A stretch of 64,000 nucleotides of DNA from Neobacillus sp. CF12. Lineage in GTDB: Bacteria; Bacillota; Bacilli; Bacillales; Cytobacillaceae. Positions 16,702-25,569 of the stretch are shown in pieces. Positions within the stretch are counted from its first letter, which is position 1, and each line of letters starts with the position of its first letter. The notes beneath the pieces were generated by a model. That model was not told the DNA's origin and searched no databases. It worked only from the letters and a program-made list of their open reading frames with translations. The stretch is taken from NCBI RefSeq assembly GCF_030348765.1, contig NZ_JAUCEU010000007.1, positions 5,305,501 to 5,369,500 on the forward strand, in the 5' to 3' direction. The position numbers and the translations under genes are program-made.

Positions 16702-17729
16702 TGACAGCTACAGCATTTGATTTCTATTTACCTTCCGAGTTAAATGCCTCGCATCCACCTGAAAGACGAGGAATAAGAAGAGATCACGTAAGGATGATGG
16801 TTTTAGACAAAAAAACAGGCAATGTCAGTCATGATAAGTTCTTTCGACTTGCTGATTACCTGAAATCCGGTGACCTGGTTGTTATGAACAACAGCCGAAC
16901 TGTACCCGCTATTCTAAAAGCTGGGTTATACAGAAATTCCAAACTACTAGAAAAAGAGGCTGAAATTCGGCTGGCCAGACGACGGAATGAGGAGACTTGG
17001 GATGTGCTAATTGTGACAGACCGAGTTAAATTGGGTGATATCCTGCAATTTTCATCTGACCTATCCGCGGTTGTCATCGATATGAAAGAAGGCTCACCAC
17101 TAAAAACAATTCTTTTCTCCAAAAAAGGAACTGACCTATTTAATAGTATTTATGCACTTGGAGAACCAGTACGTTATGAGTATATTAATCACCCATGGGG
17201 GCTGGATTATTATCAAACCGTGTTTGCCAGCCACCCTGGCTCCGTCGAAATGCCTTCAGCAGGGAGAGCTTTCAGTTGGGAATTGTTATTCAACCTTCAG
17301 CGGAAAGGGATAGAGCTTGATTTTATACAACTTCATACGGGATTAAGTTACTTGCTTGATGATGAGGTGGAAACCTCACCAACTGATAATTACGAAGAAT
17401 ATCATTTATCCGAAAAAACAATTGAAAAAATCCACAAGACAAAAGCAGCAGGTGGAAGGGTAATTGCCGTGGGGACAACGGTGGTAAGAGCACTAGAGAG
17501 TGCAGGAGTCACGGGTGAGTTACATGGTGTGACCAATCTTTATATTAATCAAAATTTCCCACTGAAAATGGTTGATGGTATTATTACAGGTTTCCATGAA
17601 CCAAAGGCAAGTCACCTCGATATGCTTACCGCTTTTGTACCGCAGGATTTATTATGGAGTGCGTACGAAGAAGCGATTGACCAGCAGTACCTTTGGCACG
17701 AATTTGGTGACATGAATTTAATTTTATGA
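16698..17729 (+). CDS. Divergent QueA paralog (S-adenosylmethionine:tRNA ribosyltransferase-isomerase fold), function unknown
   Basis: The 343-residue protein aligns end to end with canonical QueA, also present at 21704. Shared anchors are DFYLPSELNAS, YQTVFAS.PGS, VGTTVVRALES, MVDGIITGFHEPK and a C-terminal HEFGDMNLIL. Several signature positions of true QueA are changed: NDTKVLPAR is [17 protein letters not shown] is [18 protein letters not shown] is LHTGLSYLLD, and NFHLPKSTL is GFHEPKASHL. Since a full queA-tgt pair lies 4 kb downstream, this copy probably does a different reaction on another SAM-linked substrate. It is coupled to the SDR upstream and lies 12 bases before the VOC gene. Confidence 0.85.
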   Translation: MMTATAFDFYLPSELNASHPPERRGIRRDHVRMMVLDKKTGNVSHDKFFRLADYLKSGDLVVMNNSRTVPAILKAGLYRNSKLLEKEAEIRLARRRNEETWDVLIVTDRVKLGDILQFSSDLSAVVIDMKEGSPLKTILFSKKGTDLFNSIYALGEPVRYEYINHPWGLDYYQTVFASHPGSVEMPSAGRAFSWELLFNLQRKGIELDFIQLHTGLSYLLDDEVETSPTDNYEEYHLSEKTIEKIHKTKAAGGRVIAVGTTVVRALESAGVTGELHGVTNLYINQNFPLKMVDGIITGFHEPKASHLDMLTAFVPQDLLWSAYEEAIDQQYLWHEFGDMNLIL

Positions 17730-17741
17730 GGGGGAAAAACG

Positions 17742-18107
17742 ATGCGATTTCACCATTTCGCGATTGAGGTAAAAGACTTGGAGACTTCAATCGGCTTCTA
17801 TCAAAAGTATCTCGGCCTTCATGAAGAAGGCAGACTCCAATTCAATAAAGAGGATATTGTCTTTTTAGCAAATCATGATTTCAGGATTGAACTAATCTCT
17901 GGGGGACAGAAAAACGTCTCCCAAGGTGTTCATATCTGTTTAGAAATAGACACCGTTCAAGAAATAATCAATACTTTTAACCAAAATGGGATTATTGCCG
18001 CAGAAGGACCATACAAACTGAAAAATGGCTGGAAAACCGTTTTTTATGAAGGACCTGACAATGAGGTAATCGAATTTCTACAGGTAAGGGAGAAAGCTGA
18101 CCATTAA
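17742..18107 (+). CDS. VOC-superfamily (glyoxalase/dioxygenase-fold) protein
   Basis: The 121-residue single-domain protein starts MRFHHFAIEVKDLETSIGFYQKYLGL, typical of glyoxalase I/bleomycin-resistance folds. Candidate metal ligands are the His of HHFAIEV, the Glu of FRIELI, the His of VHICLEI and the Glu of EVIEFLQ, so the metal site appears complete. It is the last gene of the SDR/QueA-like operon. Which reaction it performs (lactoylglutathione-type, epimerase or dioxygenase) cannot be told. Confidence 0.85.
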   Translation: MRFHHFAIEVKDLETSIGFYQKYLGLHEEGRLQFNKEDIVFLANHDFRIELISGGQKNVSQGVHICLEIDTVQEIINTFNQNGIIAAEGPYKLKNGWKTVFYEGPDNEVIEFLQVREKADH

Positions 18108-18121
18108 ATCGTCAGCTTTTC
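18093..18121 (+). terminator. Terminator of the SDR/QueA-like/VOC operon
   Basis: AAAGCTGAC pairs with GTCAGCTTT; the left arm overlaps the last codons of the VOC gene and a TTTT follows. Confidence 0.8.
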
Positions 18122-18124
18122 TGC

Positions 18125-18154
18125 TTGCCACGAAGCCTGTGATACAACTATGAT
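18125..18154 (+). promoter_or_regulatory. Probable sigma-A promoter of the histidine kinase gene
   Basis: TTGCCA (18125-18130) and TATGAT (18149-18154) are separated by 18 bases, just downstream of the operon terminator and about 30 bases before the kinase start. Confidence 0.5.
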
Positions 18155-18184
18155 TTAATCAATAGATTAGGGAAGGACGATTAT

Positions 18185-19294
18185 ATGTCCAGGTTTGAAG
18201 AAATAAGTATTTTAAAAGAAATTGCTGAACTTTTAAACGAAGGAGCAGATTCCAATACCGTTTTAGCTGGGGTATTACGAAAACTTCTACACCTTACAGG
18301 GCTGCAGACAGGCTGGATTTTTTTAATCGATGAAAAAGGGCAACATCAACTGACAGCCAATGAGTCTTTACCTGAACCATTGGCACATAACAATAACCAA
18401 AGAATGTGTAAGGGTGATTGCTGGTGTGTTAGTCGGTACAACAATGGTAAGTTGAACAAGGCGGTCAATATTATAGAATGTCAGCGTATTGAGAATGTAA
18501 TCCTCGAAAATGCGGGTGACACAGGCGGTCTAACCCATCATGCTACCGTCCCGCTAAGAGCAGGGAATGAGAGATTCGGATTACTAAACGTAGGTTCCCC
18601 TCATAAAACACACTTTCAAAAAGATGAACTAGCACTGCTCGAAGCAGTCGCTTTCCAAATTGGCACTGCTCTTAAAAGAATTAAGTTAACGCAAAGAGAA
18701 CAGGAGACGGCATTAATTTCTGAGCGTAATCGACTTGCAAGGGATTTGCATGATTCAGTGAATCAATTACTGTTTTCTCTAAGTCTGACCGCTAGAGCAG
18801 GCAGAGAAATGACAGATAACGAAGAAGTACAACAAACTTTTTCATATATACAAGATTTAGCACAAGATGCACTTGGGGAGATGCGAGCCTTGATATGGCA
18901 GTTAAAACCACAGGGACTTGAAAATGGGATTGTAAGTGCCTTAAAGAGTTATGCTGAAATGCTGGCTTTAACTATTGATGCAAAGCTAACAGGAATCTCA
19001 AGCTTTCCGGAAAAAGTAGAGGAAGCACTGTGGAGAATTGGGCAGGAAGCACTTGGCAATTGTAAAAAGCATGCGCAGACTACACATATTTCGTTATCTT
19101 TAATTAGAAGCAATGATTCTGTGACAATGACGATTCAAGACCAAGGCTGTGGATTCTATTTTGATGAGAACCTTGAACTTCCATCGTTCGGATTAAAAAA
19201 TATGAAGGCGCGAACAGAGGCTTTAAGAGGAACATTTCTGCTAACGAGCGAACCAGGACGCGGAACGGAGATTAAGATACAAATTCCAATCTAG
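18185..19294 (+). CDS. Soluble GAF-domain sensor histidine kinase (NarL/HisKA_3 type) with a cysteine cluster
   Basis: The 369-residue product has no membrane segment. Residues about 20-160 form a GAF domain. Next are a HisKA_3 dimerisation/phosphoacceptor region (ERNRLARDLHDSVNQLLFS, His of DLHD) and a HATPase with FGLKNMKARTEAL and GRGTEI. Within the GAF domain lies C-x3-C-x-C-x17-C (MCKGDCWC ... IIEC), a pattern that could bind a metal or Fe-S cluster or act as a thiol switch. The response regulator follows 11 bases later. Confidence 0.92.
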   Translation: MSRFEEISILKEIAELLNEGADSNTVLAGVLRKLLHLTGLQTGWIFLIDEKGQHQLTANESLPEPLAHNNNQRMCKGDCWCVSRYNNGKLNKAVNIIECQRIENVILENAGDTGGLTHHATVPLRAGNERFGLLNVGSPHKTHFQKDELALLEAVAFQIGTALKRIKLTQREQETALISERNRLARDLHDSVNQLLFSLSLTARAGREMTDNEEVQQTFSYIQDLAQDALGEMRALIWQLKPQGLENGIVSALKSYAEMLALTIDAKLTGISSFPEKVEEALWRIGQEALGNCKKHAQTTHISLSLIRSNDSVTMTIQDQGCGFYFDENLELPSFGLKNMKARTEALRGTFLLTSEPGRGTEIKIQIPI

Positions 19295-19305
19295 GGGGAG
19301 AAACA

Positions 19306-19947
19306 ATGGGGATCCGAATTATGATTGCCGATGACCATCATGTCGTAAGACGGGGTCTGGCATTTTTTCTAAAAACACAGCGAGACATTGAAATTATCGG
19401 TGAAGCGGGCAATGGTAAAGAGGCGGTTGAACTAGCAAGAACGTTAAAGCCCGATTTAATCCTCATGGATCTTGTTATGCCGGTGATGGATGGAATTCAG
19501 GCAACCATACTAATTAAAAAAGAAATGCCAGAAATAAAAATTATGATGTTAACGAGTTTTTCTGATCAGGACCATGTCATTCCAGCCTTAGAAGCGGGTG
19601 CGTCGGGGTATCAATTAAAAGACATTGAGCCGGATGAGTTAATCAAATGTATTAAAAAAATAATCGCTGGCGAAAATCAGCTTCATCCGAAAGCCACCTC
19701 GCATCTGCTGGCTAACTTATCCAATAAAGAGAGCAATGAAAAGAATTTAGTTGAGCAGCTGACGAAAAGAGAATTGGATGTGCTCAAAGAAATCGCAAGG
19801 GGAAAAAGCAATAAGGAAATAGCTTCTTCTCTGTTCATTACTGAAAAAACCGTGAAAACACATGTTTCAAATCTCCTGTCAAAACTTGAATTAGCAGACC
19901 GGACTCAAGCAGCCCTCTTTGCGGTGAAAAACCAACTAGTGGATTAA
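19306..19947 (+). CDS. NarL/LuxR-type response regulator
   Basis: The 213-residue product has a receiver domain with acidic pocket ADDHH, phosphoacceptor Asp55 in LILMDLVMP, and the conserved Lys in YQLKD. Its C-terminal LuxR-type helix-turn-helix is LTKRELDVLKEIARGKSNKE ... KTVKTHVSNLLSKL. It pairs with the upstream kinase. Targets are unknown; the adjacent SDR/QueA-like operon is the obvious candidate but no binding site was identified. Confidence 0.95.
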   Translation: MGIRIMIADDHHVVRRGLAFFLKTQRDIEIIGEAGNGKEAVELARTLKPDLILMDLVMPVMDGIQATILIKKEMPEIKIMMLTSFSDQDHVIPALEAGASGYQLKDIEPDELIKCIKKIIAGENQLHPKATSHLLANLSNKESNEKNLVEQLTKRELDVLKEIARGKSNKEIASSLFITEKTVKTHVSNLLSKLELADRTQAALFAVKNQLVD

Positions 19948-20011
19948 TAAAAACAGAATATTTTTATTCTTTTCCTTCACTGCTAACTTTTTCTATTCCT
20001 TTAAATTTATG

Positions 20012-20020
20012 TGTTAGAAT
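20012..20020 (+). promoter_or_regulatory. Possible extended -10 promoter of ruvA
   Basis: TGTTAGAAT reads as TGn plus TAGAAT. TTCTAT (19991-19996), 18 bases upstream, is a weak -35 candidate. A weak A/T hairpin (19945-19968) lies between the response regulator and this element. Confidence 0.4.
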
Positions 20021-20053
20021 GAAATACATGAAACACTGAGGGAGAGAAAGCGA

Positions 20054-20665
20054 TTGTACGAATTTTTTAAAGGAACCGTGGAGTTTGTTGGTCCTGAATA
20101 TATTGTGATTGAGAATAATGGGATTGGCTATCAAATAGCAACGCCGAACCCGTTTATTTATTCTAGTAAAATGAATACTAATGTTACTGTCTATACATAT
20201 CACTACGTCCGTGAGGATTTAATGTCGTTATATGGGTTTGAGACAAGAGAAGAGAAAAAGTTGTTTACGAAATTATTAAATGTTTCAGGGATAGGACCAA
20301 AGGGGGCACTGGCTATTTTGGCTTCCGGTGAAGTCCAACAAGTTGTTTCAGCGATTGAAAATGAAGATGAAAGCTTCCTAATAAAATTCCCAGGAGTCGG
20401 TAAAAAAACAGCACGACAAATGATTCTTGATTTAAAAGGAAAATTGCAGGATATTGTTCCCGATTATTTTCCAAATTTATTTAATGCAGATACATTCCCA
20501 AGTGCTGCAGAGTCAACCAATAACGCTTTTGAAGAGGCCATTCTTGCCTTGAAAGCACTTGGTTATTCTGATAAAGAAGTAAAAAAGATTTCACCAGAGT
20601 TAAGAAAAGAACAACTGTCAACCGACCAGTATATTAAAAAAGCCCTGCAGCGGCTTTTAAAATAA
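20054..20665 (+). CDS. ruvA: Holliday junction branch migration protein RuvA
   Basis: RuvA binds four-way junctions and loads the RuvB motor. TTG 20054, preceded by GGGAGAG, gives the family start [19 protein letters not shown]. The 203-residue protein has an N-terminal OB domain, the helix-hairpin-helix region ([16 protein letters not shown] and [20 protein letters not shown]) and a C-terminal domain III ([15 protein letters not shown]). It is 11 bases from ruvB and heads ruvA-ruvB-queA-tgt-yajC. Confidence 0.97.
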   Translation: MYEFFKGTVEFVGPEYIVIENNGIGYQIATPNPFIYSSKMNTNVTVYTYHYVREDLMSLYGFETREEKKLFTKLLNVSGIGPKGALAILASGEVQQVVSAIENEDESFLIKFPGVGKKTARQMILDLKGKLQDIVPDYFPNLFNADTFPSAAESTNNAFEEAILALKALGYSDKEVKKISPELRKEQLSTDQYIKKALQRLLK

Positions 20666-20676
20666 GGTGATTATTC

Positions 20677-21678
20677 ATGGATGAGAGAATTATTTCTAGT
20701 GAAGCAGACCAGAGCGAAATCTCCTTAGAGCAAAGCCTCAGGCCACAAACGTTAAAACAATACATTGGTCAAGATCAAGTAAAAAAAAGTCTAGAGATTT
20801 TTATTGAGGCTGCAAGACTCCGCAAAGAAACCTTGGATCATGTGCTTCTGTATGGACCTCCTGGATTAGGAAAGACGACGCTTGCTGTTATTATCGCCAA
20901 TGAAATGGGTGTGAACATTCGGACAACATCAGGTCCTGCTATTGAAAGACCTGGAGATTTGGCTGCGATTCTTACGGCACTCGAGCCTGGTGACGTTTTG
21001 TTTATCGATGAAATACACCGGCTTCCAAGACAGATTGAAGAAGTCCTTTATCCGGCAATGGAGGATTTTTGTCTAGATATTGTCATTGGAAAAGGTCCAA
21101 GTGCTCGTTCAGTACGTCTGGATCTTCCACCGTTTACGCTTGTTGGGGCTACGACGAGGGCAGGCTCTTTATCAGCTCCGCTTCGTGACAGATTTGGAGT
21201 TTTGAGCAGACTCGAGTATTATAAGGAAGACCAATTGAAAAATATTGTTCTACGAACAGCAGATTTATTTGAAACGAAAATTGACGAACAGTCTGCTGCT
21301 GAAATTGCTAGGAGAGCGCGGGGAACCCCTAGAATTGCTAACCGTTTACTTCGCAGGGTAAGAGACTTTGCACAAGTTAAAGGAAATGGTGAAATAGATT
21401 TACCATTGGCAAGGGAGTCTTTGGAACTCCTGCAGGTAGATAAACTTGGGCTTGACCATATTGACCATAAGCTCCTAAAGGGTATCATTGAAAGATTCCG
21501 AGGTGGGCCTGTAGGACTTGATACTATCGCCGCTTCAATTGGTGAAGAGTCAGAAACGATTGAAGATGTATATGAACCGTATCTACTGCAAATTGGCTTT
21601 TTACAACGTACTCCAAGAGGAAGAATGGTAACTGATTTAGTCTATCGCCATTTTGGCAAGGAGCCACCACAACAGTAA
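20677..21678 (+). CDS. ruvB: Holliday junction ATPase RuvB
   Basis: This AAA+ motor drives branch migration with RuvA. The 333-residue product has RuvB-specific [12 protein letters not shown], Walker [10 protein letters not shown], Walker B FIDEIHRL, sensor GATTRAG, arginine finger region APLRDRFG, and a C-terminal winged helix ([13 protein letters not shown]). Length is normal. Confidence 0.98.
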   Translation: MDERIISSEADQSEISLEQSLRPQTLKQYIGQDQVKKSLEIFIEAARLRKETLDHVLLYGPPGLGKTTLAVIIANEMGVNIRTTSGPAIERPGDLAAILTALEPGDVLFIDEIHRLPRQIEEVLYPAMEDFCLDIVIGKGPSARSVRLDLPPFTLVGATTRAGSLSAPLRDRFGVLSRLEYYKEDQLKNIVLRTADLFETKIDEQSAAEIARRARGTPRIANRLLRRVRDFAQVKGNGEIDLPLARESLELLQVDKLGLDHIDHKLLKGIIERFRGGPVGLDTIAASIGEESETIEDVYEPYLLQIGFLQRTPRGRMVTDLVYRHFGKEPPQQ

Positions 21679-21703
21679 TTTTGATAAGTAGGGATGTTAT
21701 TTT

Positions 21704-22732
21704 ATGAAGGTAGATTTATTTGATTTTCATTTGCCTGAGGAGTTAATTGCACAAGTTCCACTTCAAAACCGAACGGATAGCAGATTAATGGTTGTAAATA
21801 AGAAAACAGGCGAACTAAAACATGAAATTTTTAAAAATATTAGTGAATACTTGCGTGAAGGGGATTGCCTAGTATTGAACGATACAAAGGTACTCCCGGC
21901 ACGCCTTTTTGGTGTGAAAAAGGATACTGGTGCCAAAATCGAAGTATTACTGCTGAAGCAGTTGGAAGGCGATCAGTGGGAAACACTTGTTAAGCCGGCA
22001 AAGCGTATCAAAGAAGGAACTGAAATTGACTTTGGTGAGGGATTGCTTACAGCTGTTTGTACCGGAACCTCCGAGCATGGTGGCAGAATATTGGAGTTTA
22101 ACTACGAGGGGATTTTTTATGAGGTACTTGATCAATTAGGAGAAATGCCGCTCCCCCCATATATTAAAGAACAGCTGGATGACAGAGACCGATATCAAAC
22201 CGTATTTGCCCGTGAGCCAGGGTCAGCCGCTGCCCCAACAGCAGGACTGCATTTCACTGAAGAACTGCTGAATGAAGTAAGAGAAAAAGGTGTTCATATT
22301 GCATTTATTACGCTTCATGTTGGCCTTGGGACATTCAGACCTGTAAGTGTGGACGATGTAATGGAGCACGATATGCATTCTGAACTTTATATGCTTACAG
22401 AAGGAACGGCACGTTTGCTAAATGAAGTCCGAGCCAATGGCGGCAGGATTATTACTGTCGGTACCACATCAACCCGGACGCTTGAAACCATAGCGTCAGA
22501 TAACAATGGCACCTTCATCCCGAGCAGCGGATGGACCAATATATTTATCTATCCAGGGTACGAATTCAAGGCAATCGATGGAATGATTACAAATTTCCAT
22601 TTGCCAAAATCAACACTGATTATGCTCGTTAGTGCGTTGGCTGGCAGAGAAAATATCTTGCATGCCTATCAAACTGCTGTAAACGAACGCTATCGCTTTT
22701 TCAGTTTTGGAGATGCGATGCTCATCATCTAG
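21704..22732 (+). CDS. queA: S-adenosylmethionine:tRNA ribosyltransferase-isomerase (canonical QueA)
   Basis: QueA transfers ribose from SAM to preQ1 at tRNA position 34, forming epoxyqueuosine. All family signatures are intact: [66 protein letters not shown] and [12 protein letters not shown]. The product has 342 residues and lies between ruvB and tgt, as in B. subtilis. It is the reference for judging the altered paralog at 16698. Confidence 0.98.
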   Translation: MKVDLFDFHLPEELIAQVPLQNRTDSRLMVVNKKTGELKHEIFKNISEYLREGDCLVLNDTKVLPARLFGVKKDTGAKIEVLLLKQLEGDQWETLVKPAKRIKEGTEIDFGEGLLTAVCTGTSEHGGRILEFNYEGIFYEVLDQLGEMPLPPYIKEQLDDRDRYQTVFAREPGSAAAPTAGLHFTEELLNEVREKGVHIAFITLHVGLGTFRPVSVDDVMEHDMHSELYMLTEGTARLLNEVRANGGRIITVGTTSTRTLETIASDNNGTFIPSSGWTNIFIYPGYEFKAIDGMITNFHLPKSTLIMLVSALAGRENILHAYQTAVNERYRFFSFGDAMLII

Positions 22733-22764
22733 GTTAACTAGGGTAGTCTTTTGATTTACCCTAA

Positions 22765-23922
<1,158 letters not shown>

Positions 23923-23951
23923 TAGATGATTATTGAAAGGAGGGAAACAAT

Positions 23952-24254
23952 ATGCAAGGACTAGGTTCGATCATTCCATTAATATTAATGTTTGTATTAT
24001 TTTATTTCCTACTGATTCGTCCGCAACAAAAACGTACAAAAGCTGTACAACAAATGCAAAACGAATTGAAAAAAGGTGATAAAATTGTCACGATTGGCGG
24101 TTTACATGGTTTTGTCGATTCAATCGATGAAAGCAAAGTCGTGATTAAGTGTGGAGACGGCAGCCGTCTAACATATGATCGTAATGCGATTCGTGAAGTA
24201 ACAGAATCTGCAAAAACTTCAACAACAGCTGAAGTGTCTTTAGACAAAAAATAA
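23952..24254 (+). CDS. yajC: Preprotein translocase subunit YajC
   Basis: The 100-residue product has one N-terminal membrane helix (SIIPLILMFVLFYFLLIRP), the hallmark QQKRTK, and the soluble KGDKIVTIGGLHGFV segment. YajC associates with SecDF. It is the last gene of the ruvA-to-yajC run and is followed by a terminator; secDF lies 3.4 kb downstream. Confidence 0.96.
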   Translation: MQGLGSIIPLILMFVLFYFLLIRPQQKRTKAVQQMQNELKKGDKIVTIGGLHGFVDSIDESKVVIKCGDGSRLTYDRNAIREVTESAKTSTTAEVSLDKK

Positions 24255-24261
24255 AGTGAAA

Positions 24262-24296
24262 AAAGGAAGCCAGGCATTTCTGGCTTCCTTTTTCTA
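24262..24296. terminator. Terminator after yajC, shared with the convergent YrzE-like gene
   Basis: GGAAGCCAG and CTGGCTTCC form a perfect stem around GCATTT, with A-run before and T-run after, so it can work in both directions. Confidence 0.88.
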
Positions 24297-24701
24297 TGCT
24301 GTTCTAGAATTACTTGTTGATATATTTACCCCAAGGATTCCGCCCATCATAGCAATTAACGTATAGCACACATGGTAGATAACTTGTTCCACGTCAAATA
24401 GGCGATCAAAGCCTAAATACTGGAACAAAAAGACAATGAGGCTATAGATTAAGCCAGTTAATCCCCCAATGAGCCAGCCTTTTTGCTTTCGCTTTCCGCC
24501 AGAAAGAAATCCTCCTCCAAATAGCCCAATAAAGGAAACAGCTGTAATAATGTATTGAAGTGACACTTCCTGAACTGAAGTAAATCTAAGAATTACTGAA
24601 AAAATAACGCTGCTGATAATCGCAAATAAGAAGATGAAAATTAACCCGTACAAAATAGCTGTACCAAAGCTTTTTGATTCGATTTGACTCTCCTCCTTCA
24701 T
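24294..24701 (-). CDS. Four-helix membrane protein, TIGR04086/YrzE family
   Basis: The 135-residue product is almost entirely membrane: four hydrophobic stretches at about residues 12-38, 48-66, 73-93 and 105-125. A glycine-rich loop GLFGGGFLSGGKRKQKGWLIGG lies between helices two and three. The position beside yajC matches B. subtilis yrzE. Function is unknown. GGAGGAG precedes the start on the minus strand. Confidence 0.8.
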   Translation of the reverse strand: MKEESQIESKSFGTAILYGLIFIFLFAIISSVIFSVILRFTSVQEVSLQYIITAVSFIGLFGGGFLSGGKRKQKGWLIGGLTGLIYSLIVFLFQYLGFDRLFDVEQVIYHVCYTLIAMMGGILGVNISTSNSRTA

Positions 24702-24876
24702 GTTACCTTTCTTAGAATCAAGATAATCAGATTCTTACCTAGTACAAGCATATTCGCCTATTTTAAAAGTAGAATCGAAATTTCACAGTTTTTATTACCT
24801 TTGGAATTTTATTCCTCAAATGAATACGTAAAAAATGCTAATAATACTTAAGAATGTAAAAAAAGGGGCGACAGTG

Positions 24877-25539
24877 GTGGAGATATACGCGACGATCATA
24901 GTAAGAACAGTATTTTTTTACCTCCTTATTCTTGTTATTTTTCGGTTAATGGGAAAAAGAGAAATTGGAGAATTAAGTGTTCTCGATCTTGTCGTTTTTG
25001 TCATGATCGGTGAATTGGCTATTATCGCAATCGAAAGTCCTAAGGAACCTGCCATTCATGCTGCAGTTCCTATGGTTTTATTAATGCTAATTCAAATAAT
25101 CTTAGCTAAGTTGTCATTAAAGAGTAAAAGGTTTCGTGATCTTGTGGACGGTAAGCCAACCATTATCATAAATCGTGGGAAGATAGACGAAGATGCAATG
25201 AGAAAACAACGGTATAACTTTGATGATTTGCTCACCCAATTAAGGGAAAAGGACATCAGAAGTATCGCAGACGTTGAGTTTGCTATTTTGGAATCATCAG
25301 GTAGTTTATCTGTTATCGAAAGAATGAATAATAGTGACGGACAACCCAAAGATGGAGATATTACGATACCATTAATCATTGATGGAAATATTGAAGAAGA
25401 ACATTTAAAACGAATTAACAAAACGAATTTATGGCTCAGGCAGGAATTAAAAAAAATGGGATACCGTGATGTAAGAAAAATTTCCTTTTGTAGTTTTGAG
25501 AATGGGAAGTTCTTTGTCGATATTATGGACGAAGAGTAA
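24877..25539 (+). CDS. DUF421 membrane protein (YrbG/YetF family)
   Basis: I chose GTG 24877 (VEIYATIIVRTVFFYLL) because it follows AAAGGGG at normal spacing; GTG 24874 is possible. The 220-residue product has three N-terminal helices (about residues 7-25, 35-52 and 58-75) with the family motif RLMGKREIGELSVLDLVVFVM. A cytosolic alpha/beta DUF421 domain follows, with IINRGKID, LREKDIRSIADVEFAILE and LSVIE. Several family members occur in Bacillus spores. Its exact role is unknown. Confidence 0.88.
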   Translation: MEIYATIIVRTVFFYLLILVIFRLMGKREIGELSVLDLVVFVMIGELAIIAIESPKEPAIHAAVPMVLLMLIQIILAKLSLKSKRFRDLVDGKPTIIINRGKIDEDAMRKQRYNFDDLLTQLREKDIRSIADVEFAILESSGSLSVIERMNNSDGQPKDGDITIPLIIDGNIEEEHLKRINKTNLWLRQELKKMGYRDVRKISFCSFENGKFFVDIMDEE

Positions 25540-25569
25540 AAAGACACGCAAGCTGCGTGTCTTTTTATT
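25537..25569. terminator. Bidirectional terminator between the DUF421 gene and spoVB
   Basis: AAAAAGACACGCA and TGCGTGTCTTTTT pair perfectly around a three-base loop. It serves both convergent genes. Confidence 0.9.

Noticed and set aside
16698..17729. A pseudogene of queA
   Set aside because: The frame is full length, has no frameshift, is coupled to its neighbour and keeps scaffold motifs, so it looks selected rather than decaying.
22738..22763. Terminator between queA and tgt
   Set aside because: TAGGGTA and TTACCCTA can pair, but there is no T-run, so it is not a convincing stop; the genes probably form one unit.
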